From positions 1-20,697 of the forward strand of contig DBRJ01000012.1 in NCBI GenBank assembly GCA_002305915.1: a stretch of DNA of 20,697 nt, read 5' to 3'. The position numbers and the translations under genes are program-made. The DNA comes from Pelotomaculum sp. UBA1371. GTDB lineage: Bacteria > Bacillota > Desulfotomaculia > Desulfotomaculales > Pelotomaculaceae. Position 1 is the stretch's first letter; each line of letters begins with the position of its first letter. This document shows, in pieces, positions 15,302 to 20,697 of this stretch. The notes beneath the pieces were generated by a model, which was given only the letters and a program-made list of their open reading frames with translations, made no database searches and was not told the origin of the DNA.

Positions 15302-16573
15302 ATGAAAGTTCTGGTAGTGGGCGGCGGCGGGCGTGAACACGCCCTGGTTTGGAAGCTGAAGCAGAGTCCCCGCGTTAAGAGAATATTTTGTGCCCCGGGT
15401 AATGCCGGCATTGCCCGGGATGCCTCCTGTGTAAAAATCAGTGCGGAGGATATTCCTGCGCTTTTAGCTTTTGCCCTGGAAAAGGAGATAGATTTGACCG
15501 TCGTCGGTCCCGAAGCGCCTCTGACTGCGGGTATTGTCGACCAGTTTCAGGCAGCGGGGCTGAAGATTTTTGGACCCTCCAGGGCTGCGGCTGAGATTGA
15601 AGGAAGCAAGGTAGTAGCCAAGGAGATCATGGCCAAGTACGGCATTCCCACGGCTGCTTACGCTGTCTTTACTGATCCCGGGGAGGCGTCGGCTTATATC
15701 AAGAAAATCGGCGCCCCCTGTGTGGTCAAGGCGGACGGTCTGGCTGCGGGCAAGGGTGTAATTGTTGCCATGGATGAGCAGACGGCCCTGGATGGGGTGC
15801 GTAGGATCATGGAAGACAGGGCCTATGGTGACGCGGGAAACCGCCTTGTGGTGGAGGAGTGTCTCGTAGGTGAAGAGGTCAGCATCCTGGCTTTTACCGA
15901 CGGGGTCAACGTAATTCCCATGATCTCGTCCCAGGACCACAAGCGGGCTTATGATGGGGATCAGGGCCCCAATACCGGAGGTATGGGAGCTTATGCCCCG
16001 GCGCCTGTCTACACCCCGGAAGTCCACCGGCAGACGATGGAACAGATTTTGATTCCCATGGTCCGCGCCCTGCGCGAAGAAGGCCGGCTCTATCGCGGTG
16101 TACTCTACGCGGGACTGATGGTCACCAGCCAGGGTCCCAGGGTTTTGGAGTTCAACGCCCGTTTTGGTGACCCGGAGGCGCAGCCTGTCCTGACCCTCCT
16201 GGAAACCGACCTGGTGGAGATTATTGACGCTGTTTTGGAAAACCGTCTGGATAGAATCCAAATTAAATGGAGGGAAGAGTCCTCCGTTTGTGTTGTGCTG
16301 GCTTCCGGGGGGTACCCCGGTTCATACGAAAAGGGTAAGGCTATAACCGGCCTTGATAACCTTCCCGAAGGGGTAGTTGTATTTCACGCCGGCACTGCCG
16401 AAATGGACGGAGCTACCGTTACGGCAGGAGGCAGGGTACTGGGTGTTACGGCTACCGGCCGGGATATTTCAGCGGCCCTTGAAACAGCTTACAGGGCAGT
16501 GAAAAATATTTGTTTTGACGGAATGCACTACCGCCGGGATGTGGGTAAAAGGGCCCTGGATCGCTGTCGTTGA
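15302..16573 (+). CDS. purD: GAR synthetase (phosphoribosylamine-glycine ligase)
   Basis: ATP-grasp enzyme joining phosphoribosylamine and glycine, step 2. Motifs: VLVVGGGGREHAL (3-15), VVGPEAPLTAG, GPSRAAAEIEGSK, the ATP-grasp lid VVKADGLAAGKGVIVA, GPNTGGMGAYAP, and the metal-binding EFNARFGDPEAQ. Length (423 aa) is standard. ATG 15302 follows GGGGGAGTG. It is the last gene of the pur operon. Its substrate is made by PurF, which is not encoded in this window. Confidence 0.99.
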   Translation: MKVLVVGGGGREHALVWKLKQSPRVKRIFCAPGNAGIARDASCVKISAEDIPALLAFALEKEIDLTVVGPEAPLTAGIVDQFQAAGLKIFGPSRAAAEIEGSKVVAKEIMAKYGIPTAAYAVFTDPGEASAYIKKIGAPCVVKADGLAAGKGVIVAMDEQTALDGVRRIMEDRAYGDAGNRLVVEECLVGEEVSILAFTDGVNVIPMISSQDHKRAYDGDQGPNTGGMGAYAPAPVYTPEVHRQTMEQILIPMVRALREEGRLYRGVLYAGLMVTSQGPRVLEFNARFGDPEAQPVLTLLETDLVEIIDAVLENRLDRIQIKWREESSVCVVLASGGYPGSYEKGKAITGLDNLPEGVVVFHAGTAEMDGATVTAGGRVLGVTATGRDISAALETAYRAVKNICFDGMHYRRDVGKRALDRCR

Positions 16574-16812
16574 AAAATGATAATAACAACAATGGGCATA
16601 TCCTCCTGAACCTGGTGGATCCAACCGGAAAGTTGTCCCCTTTGTGAATAGGCAAAATGCCGGTTATAAACAAAGAGCAGAGTGCCCACAAGCACCGGAA
16701 TTTTAATAAGATCAAAGAACCAAAGCACCAGAATACAAGAACACAAAAGGCCGGAAACAAGTTAAAGTTTTTTTAAAATATTACCAGGCTGATTGATTTT
16801 TTCGCATTTAAA
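16574..16812. other. Intergenic region after purD, no convincing gene
   Basis: About 240 bp of AT-richer sequence. The minus strand has two overlapping open frames with hydrophobic translations, but neither has a ribosome binding site, and both run back into purD. I see no repeat or RNA motif. Confidence 0.5.
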
Positions 16813-16841
16813 AGGGCGCTACTGATAAGTGCCCTGTTTTA
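16813..16841 (+). terminator. Rho-independent terminator ending the pur operon
   Basis: AGGGCGCT pairs with AGTGCCCT (8 bp with one G-U) around a seven-base loop, followed by GTTTTA. It separates purD from the yerC promoter. Confidence 0.75.
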
Positions 16842-16845
16842 CTTC

Positions 16846-16874
16846 TTGAAAGAATTACTTTAACGTATTAAAAT
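16846..16874 (+). promoter_or_regulatory. Sigma-A promoter of yerC
   Basis: TTGAAA at 16846-16851, 17-base spacer, TAAAAT at 16869-16874. Both hexamers match 5 of 6 consensus bases. A putative operator fills the spacer and overlaps the -10. Confidence 0.75.
16858..16873. promoter_or_regulatory. Putative YerC/HisR operator in the yerC promoter
   Basis: CTTTAACGTATTAAAA lies between the -35 and -10 boxes. The same word, with one substitution in the 15-base core, recurs before hisD at 17374-17388. The outer bases are symmetric (TTTA-N6-TAAA). Position and recurrence suggest autorepression by the product of the next gene. Confidence 0.65.
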
Positions 16875-16918
16875 GATAAAGAGGTAAATTTAATTTGAGG
16901 CCTTAAGGGGTGGATACC

Positions 16919-17224
16919 TTGTACTCTGGAAAGCTGAAGGACGAATTGCTGGACAGGCTCTTTGATGCGGTTCTGCAATTAAAAACACGGGATGAGTGCT
17001 ACCAGTTTTTTGAGGACATCTGCACGGTCGCTGAACTGAAGTCCCTTGCCCAAAGGCTGGAAGTGGCCAAAATGCTCCAGGAAAACCGGACCTACGGAGA
17101 AATTGCAGGAAGAACCGGCGCAAGCACGGCTACCATCAGCAGGGTAAAAAGGTGCCTGAACTACGGGGCAGACGGCTACAAACTGGTGCTTGAGCGTTTA
17201 TTCCGGACGTCGGAGAAGGATTAA
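16919..17224 (+). CDS. yerC: YerC/YecD-type TrpR-family regulator, probable histidine repressor
   Basis: A small helical DNA-binding protein (101 aa) closely resembling Bacillus YerC. The TrpR-family core SLAQRLEVAKML (42-53) is followed by the helix-turn-helix TYGEIAGRTGASTATISRVKRCLNYG (58-83). Related proteins have been predicted as histidine-biosynthesis repressors (HisR) in Firmicutes; the ligand is not visible in the sequence. I chose TTG 16919 because TTAAGGGGTGG matches the anti-Shine-Dalgarno just upstream; GTG 16910, with a TGAGG nine bases upstream, is the alternative and adds three residues. The neighbour hisD and the shared operator-like sites strongly support control of the his operon. 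Confidence 0.92.
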   Translation: MYSGKLKDELLDRLFDAVLQLKTRDECYQFFEDICTVAELKSLAQRLEVAKMLQENRTYGEIAGRTGASTATISRVKRCLNYGADGYKLVLERLFRTSEKD

Positions 17225-17313
17225 CCAAGGTTTTAACTGAGTTCAGGCACAGTCATCCAAGTATATTGGGCAAGCTAAAAAAAGCGTGATGTCTTTTGTT
17301 TTAAAATTTATAC

Positions 17314-17342
17314 TTGACACGCCGGAAGGAAAAATTTATTAT
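17314..17342 (+). promoter_or_regulatory. Sigma-A promoter of the hisDCB operon
   Basis: TTGACA at 17314-17319, 17-base spacer, TATTAT at 17337-17342. The -35 is perfect, the -10 5/6. The leader to hisD is short (~80 nt) with no T-box or his leader peptide, so control is most likely at initiation. Confidence 0.85.
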
Positions 17343-17389
17343 TTTAACGTAATGACGCATTAAAGTAGCATCGCTTTAACGTACTAAAG
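17342..17389. promoter_or_regulatory. Tandem putative YerC/HisR operators before hisD
   Basis: Two sites carry TTTAACGTA: one at 17343-17351, next to the -10 and start point, and one at 17374-17389 (CTTTAACGTACTAAAG, with CTTTA/TAAAG symmetric ends). They are 32 bp apart, about three helical turns. Between them is an inverted half-site (GCATTAAAG, 17357-17365). Binding here would block RNA polymerase. Confidence 0.65.
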
Positions 17390-17428
17390 AACGGCTAAAA
17401 CGAAATCATTCCTGATTTGGGGGTATGG

Positions 17429-18757
17429 ATGGTGGTGGAACCTATCATCAAAGTGATTGAATCCAGCGATCCACTACTGGAGAAAATATTGGAAAGGAGC
17501 TTTTTGGACCAGGTTCAGGCGGCAGGTCTGGTAAACGAGGTGCTTACCTCTGTGCGGACATGGGGGGACACGGCGGTCTGCGAATATACCAGGCGCTTTG
17601 GGGGGCCGATACTCCTGCCCGGGGATTTAAGGGTCAGGGACGAAGAGATCGAAGCGGCCTGCAGCCTGGTGGGGCAGGATTATTTGCGTTCCCTGCGCCG
17701 GGCCTTGAATAATATAACCGCCTTTCACCGCAAACAGCTTCAGCAGTCCTGGTTTGAAACACAGGAAAGCGGGGCTATCCTGGGCCAGTTGGTGAGGCCT
17801 CTGGAGAGGGTGGGAATATATGTGCCCGGAGGCAAGGCCTCCTATCCCTCCTCTGTTCTGATGAATGCTGTTCCAGCCAGGGTGGCCGGCGTGAAAGAAA
17901 TTGCCATGGTTACCCCTCCTGCCGGTGACGGTTCCGTTAACCCCTATACCCTGGCGGCCGCAGCCGAGGTCGGGGTACGGGAAATCTATAAAATTGGGGG
18001 CGCCCAGGCAATTGCCGCTCTGGCCTTTGGTACTTCTGTTGTACCCAGGGTCGATAAAATTACCGGACCCGGCAACATCCACGTTACCCTGGCCAAAAGG
18101 CAGGTTTACGGCGTGGTGGATATTGACATGCTGGCCGGACCCAGCGAGATTTTGATCATTGCCGACAGCACGGCAGACCCTTCGTTTGTAGCTGCCGACC
18201 TGCTGTCACAGGCTGAACATGATGAAATGGCCTCATCTGTGCTGCTGACCCCCTGCGGGGATCTGGCGGTCAGGGTGCAGGAGGAGGTTGCCGGGCAGTT
18301 ATCGCTGCTGGACCGCCGGGATATTATTAAACGCTCCCTGGAACACTACGGGGCCATCGTCATTACAGGTGATCTGGAACAGGCTTTTGAGTTGGCCGGA
18401 CGCTTTGCGCCGGAACACCTGGAGATAATGGTGGATGAGCCTTTCCACTGGCTTTCCCGGGTGAAAAACGCCGGAGCCGTTTTTTTGGGTTCCCATTCCC
18501 CTGAGCCGGCCGGAGATTATCTTGCCGGACCGAATCATGTCCTGCCCACGGGTGGAACTGCAAGATTTTATTCTCCCCTGGGAGTTGAAGCCTTCCTTAA
18601 AAAAACCAGCCTGATTGCTTACACCGGGGCTGCCCTGGAGAAGGAGGCGGATGCCATCGTCAAGCTCGCCGAAATTGAGGGACTCTCCGCCCACGCCCAT
18701 GCGGTGAAGGTCAGGATGAAAAAATATGTAAAAGAAAAAGGGAAAGGGGACGAATAA
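17429..18757 (+). CDS. hisD: Histidinol dehydrogenase
   Basis: Oxidises L-histidinol to histidine with two NAD+ and a zinc ion, the last two steps of the pathway. Zinc ligands expected from the E. coli enzyme are all present with matching spacing: Gln261 and His264 (SQAEHDEMA), Asp363 (PAGDYLAGPNH) and His422. The catalytic Glu329/His330 pair is in FAPEHLE. Also seen are YVPGGKASYPSSVLMNAVPA and LAGPSEILIIAD. Length is 442 aa, normal. I chose ATG 17429, after TTGGGGG; GTG 17432 or 17435 and TTG 17417 are alternatives. It is the first structural gene of this his operon; hisG and hisZ, which usually precede hisD, are not here. hisC follows after four bases. Confidence 0.98.
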   Translation: MVVEPIIKVIESSDPLLEKILERSFLDQVQAAGLVNEVLTSVRTWGDTAVCEYTRRFGGPILLPGDLRVRDEEIEAACSLVGQDYLRSLRRALNNITAFHRKQLQQSWFETQESGAILGQLVRPLERVGIYVPGGKASYPSSVLMNAVPARVAGVKEIAMVTPPAGDGSVNPYTLAAAAEVGVREIYKIGGAQAIAALAFGTSVVPRVDKITGPGNIHVTLAKRQVYGVVDIDMLAGPSEILIIADSTADPSFVAADLLSQAEHDEMASSVLLTPCGDLAVRVQEEVAGQLSLLDRRDIIKRSLEHYGAIVITGDLEQAFELAGRFAPEHLEIMVDEPFHWLSRVKNAGAVFLGSHSPEPAGDYLAGPNHVLPTGGTARFYSPLGVEAFLKKTSLIAYTGAALEKEADAIVKLAEIEGLSAHAHAVKVRMKKYVKEKGKGDE

Positions 18758-18761
18758 GAGA

Positions 18762-19847
18762 ATGAATACAGTATTCGATCCGGCTTCTCTGGTGCGGGAG
18801 GATCTAAAAACTCTGGTACCTTATAATGCGCCCTATTACGCGTCCGTCATCAAGCTTGACGCCAACGAAAATCCGTATCCTTTTCCTGCCGGGATCATGG
18901 AGCGGATTTATGAAGAAATGAACAGCCTGGCTTTTAACCGCTATCCGGACCCCATGGCGGTAAAACTGCGGGAGCTTCTGGCCGTTTATACCGGTGTCGG
19001 CCCGGAAGGGATCATGGTGGGCAACGGCTCGGACGAGCTTATATTGAATATCATGCTGACCTATGGAACCGGAGCAAAATTTGTGGTGGCCAGCCCGACT
19101 TTTGCCATGTACGGTTTACAGGGGAGGGTCGCCGGCGCTGAAATGATTGACGTGCCGCGCCTGGAAGATTTTCAAGTTGATGCAGCTGCGCTGAAGCAGG
19201 CAGCTGCCGGACCGGACGTAAAATTAGTCTTTATCTGTACGCCGAACAATCCCACCGGGAATACTGTTCCCAGGGATGTAACCGAAGACATCATCCGGAG
19301 CACCGGCGCCATCGTGGTAGTGGACGAGGCTTACGGTGAGTTCGGGGGGGACTCCTGCATACCCCTGCTTAAGCACTACCCCAATCTTATTGTACTGCGC
19401 ACCTTTTCCAAGGCCTTCGGCCTGGCCGGACTGAGGGTGGGCTATCTTTTGGCCAATCCCGCCATTATTAATGATTTATTGAAAGTGAAGCAACCCTTCA
19501 ATTTGAATGTTTTTTCCCAGACGGCTGCCCGGGTGGTGATGGAAAACCTGCAGCCTTTTCAGGAAAGGGTCCAAAAAATCCTGGCTGAAAAGGACCGGTT
19601 TTTTGCGGAGCTGTCAGCGGTTCCCGGGGTGGAGCCTTTCCCTTCCCAGGCCAACTTTATCCTTTTCCGGACGCCGCTGCCAGCCCGGGAGGTATATGAC
19701 GGCCTTTTGAAGCGCGGTTTGCTGCTCAGGAGCGTGGAGGGCCCCGCTCTGGAGCGCTGCCTGCGGGTCTCCGTGGGTACGGCGGAAGAAAACAAACTAT
19801 TTATAGAAAAACTCTGCGAAATTTTAACACAGGCGTCCCGGGGGTAA
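18762..19847 (+). CDS. hisC: Histidinol-phosphate aminotransferase
   Basis: PLP enzyme converting imidazole-acetol phosphate to histidinol phosphate. KLDANENPYPFP (31-42), NRYPDP, VGNGSDELI, CTPNNPTGN (159-167), VVVDEAYGEF (Asp188, Tyr191), and RTFSKAFGLAGLRVGYL with the Schiff-base Lys217 define class-II-type HisC. Length (361 aa) is standard. ATG 18762 lies four bases after the hisD stop; the ribosome binding site (AAAGGGG) is rather distant, so translational coupling with hisD is likely. Aromatic aminotransferase activity cannot be excluded, but operon context favours HisC. Confidence 0.97.
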   Translation: MNTVFDPASLVREDLKTLVPYNAPYYASVIKLDANENPYPFPAGIMERIYEEMNSLAFNRYPDPMAVKLRELLAVYTGVGPEGIMVGNGSDELILNIMLTYGTGAKFVVASPTFAMYGLQGRVAGAEMIDVPRLEDFQVDAAALKQAAAGPDVKLVFICTPNNPTGNTVPRDVTEDIIRSTGAIVVVDEAYGEFGGDSCIPLLKHYPNLIVLRTFSKAFGLAGLRVGYLLANPAIINDLLKVKQPFNLNVFSQTAARVVMENLQPFQERVQKILAEKDRFFAELSAVPGVEPFPSQANFILFRTPLPAREVYDGLLKRGLLLRSVEGPALERCLRVSVGTAEENKLFIEKLCEILTQASRG

Positions 19848-19957
19848 GTTAAAATCTTCAAGCTTAAATCTACCTGGAACTGAGTTGCCTGATTTGCGGG
19901 TGCAAGTGGGGTATATTTCCTGGCCGGGTCAAAAAATTAATTTAAGAGGTGGTAAAA

Positions 19958-20545
19958 ATGTCTGAAACACGTACGGGTATAGTCAGCCGCAAGACAAAAG
20001 AGACTGAAGTAAACGTTACGCTGGATCTTGACGGAAGCGGTGTTTCCTGGATTAGCACCGGTCAGCCCTTCTTCGATCACATGCTTCAGCTCTTTTCCAA
20101 ACACTCGTCCTTTAACCTGGAATTGACAGCCCGGGGAGACCTGGCAGTGGACGGCCACCATACTGTCGAGGATGCCGGAATGTGCCTGGGCAAGGCACTC
20201 GGCAGGGCCCTTGGCGAAAAACAGGGGATTAACCGCTTCGGGTATGCCGTGGTCCCCATGGACGACGCCCTCGTTATGGCTGTGGTGGATTTGAGCGGCC
20301 GTAGTTTCCTGGCTTTTGACGCGCAGATGACCTCTCCCAGGCTTGGAGATTTCGATACCGAACTTATTGAGGAATTTCTGCGGGCTTTTGTTACCAACGG
20401 CGAATTCAACCTGCACATCCGCCAGTTGGCCGGCAAAAACACGCACCACATTATCGAAGCTACCTTTAAGGCCATGGCCCTGGCTATGAAGCAGGCGACT
20501 GCCATTACGGGCGAAGGAATACCTTCGACCAAGGGAGTCCTGTAA
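19958..20545 (+). CDS. hisB: Imidazoleglycerol-phosphate dehydratase
   Basis: Dehydrates IGP to imidazole-acetol phosphate. The two metal-binding HHxxE motifs are HHTVED (67-72) and HHIIEA (163-168); PFFDHMLQLFSKH (37-49) is also diagnostic. Length (195 aa) is that of the monofunctional enzyme, without the phosphatase domain of enteric HisB. I chose ATG 19958, six bases after AAGAGGTGG; an in-frame GTG at 19949 falls within that ribosome binding site. A 110-bp gap without a terminator separates it from hisC, so it is probably co-transcribed. A histidinol-phosphatase must be encoded elsewhere. Confidence 0.98.
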   Translation: MSETRTGIVSRKTKETEVNVTLDLDGSGVSWISTGQPFFDHMLQLFSKHSSFNLELTARGDLAVDGHHTVEDAGMCLGKALGRALGEKQGINRFGYAVVPMDDALVMAVVDLSGRSFLAFDAQMTSPRLGDFDTELIEEFLRAFVTNGEFNLHIRQLAGKNTHHIIEATFKAMALAMKQATAITGEGIPSTKGVL

Positions 20546-20632
20546 GAGGAACAGCTGAAAGCACGGACATGCCATAGGAAAATGTTGGGAAAAAGCAGCT
20601 GGCACTGGAAATATTCTCCGGGAGCCGCCAAT

Positions 20633-20660
20633 GCCCTTTAACCGGTCCCGGTTAAAGGGC
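20633..20660. repeat. Perfect 12-bp stem inverted repeat after hisB
   Basis: GCCCTTTAACCG and CGGTTAAAGGGC form a perfect 12-bp stem around loop GTCC, 87 bases after the hisB stop. There is no T tract, so it is not a standard terminator. It may stabilise the upstream mRNA or mark a processing site. The remaining bases to the window end hold no complete gene. Confidence 0.6.
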
Positions 20661-20697
20661 CGGAATAAACCCGCTGGTTTTAGGCTGGTTCACCATA

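Noticed and set aside
16528..16746. Minus-strand open frame with hydrophobic translation after purD
   Set aside because: TTG start without a ribosome binding site, overlaps purD, and a second overlapping frame looks equally plausible; probably chance.
17343..17428. T-box or histidine leader peptide before hisD
   Set aside because: The leader is too short, with no T-box core and no run of histidine codons.

Overview
The window looks like chromosome of a Gram-positive anaerobe of the class Clostridia, probably a Peptococcaceae relative (Desulfotomaculum/Pelotomaculum type). The reasons are strong AGGAGG-type ribosome binding sites, sigma-A style promoters, GC-rich coding sequence with AT-rich spacers, frequent GTG/TTG starts, a ykkC-family riboswitch before purE, and a YerC (TrpR-family) regulator before a his operon. 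The genus is inference. I see no transposase, CRISPR, tRNA or rRNA.

Layout. (1) 47-2790, plus strand: tail of a surface-polysaccharide locus, with a GT4 glycosyltransferase whose first two thirds are AT-rich and last third GC-rich, then a membrane polyprenyl-phosphate sugar phosphotransferase. (2) 2872-4862, minus strand: a DUF1015 protein carrying two family-atypical insertions, and a small MazG-like nucleotide pyrophosphohydrolase with its own terminator. (3) 5081-5797, plus: a membrane-anchored protein resembling LolA/LppX-type lipoprotein carriers, preceded by repeats spaced about 20 bp. (4) 6007-8094: hpt-guaA, driven by a perfect TTGACA-N17-TATAAT promoter and closed by a rho-independent terminator. 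(5) 8372-16841: leader RNA with a PRPP-type ykkC riboswitch and overlapping intrinsic terminator, then purE-purB-purC-purM-purN-purH-purD and a terminator. (6) 16846-20697: yerC, then hisD-hisC-hisB; the his operon runs off the right edge.

How the genes work together. Almost everything from 6007 onward handles PRPP or its products. Hpt salvages purine bases with PRPP, GuaA makes GMP, the pur operon builds IMP, and the his genes draw on PRPP and ATP and return AICAR to PurH. The pur operon appears to be switched on by PRPP through an anti-termination riboswitch. yerC and hisD share a CTTTAACGTAYTAAA-like operator overlapping well-formed promoters, so YerC is probably an autoregulated histidine repressor.

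Most interesting points: the complete riboswitch/terminator leader; the pur operon lacking purF, purS/Q/L and purK, so that both glutamine-dependent steps of IMP synthesis are missing; the shared YerC/HisR-like operator; and the mosaic glycosyltransferase. All identifications are from reading motifs in the sequence; no database search was possible.
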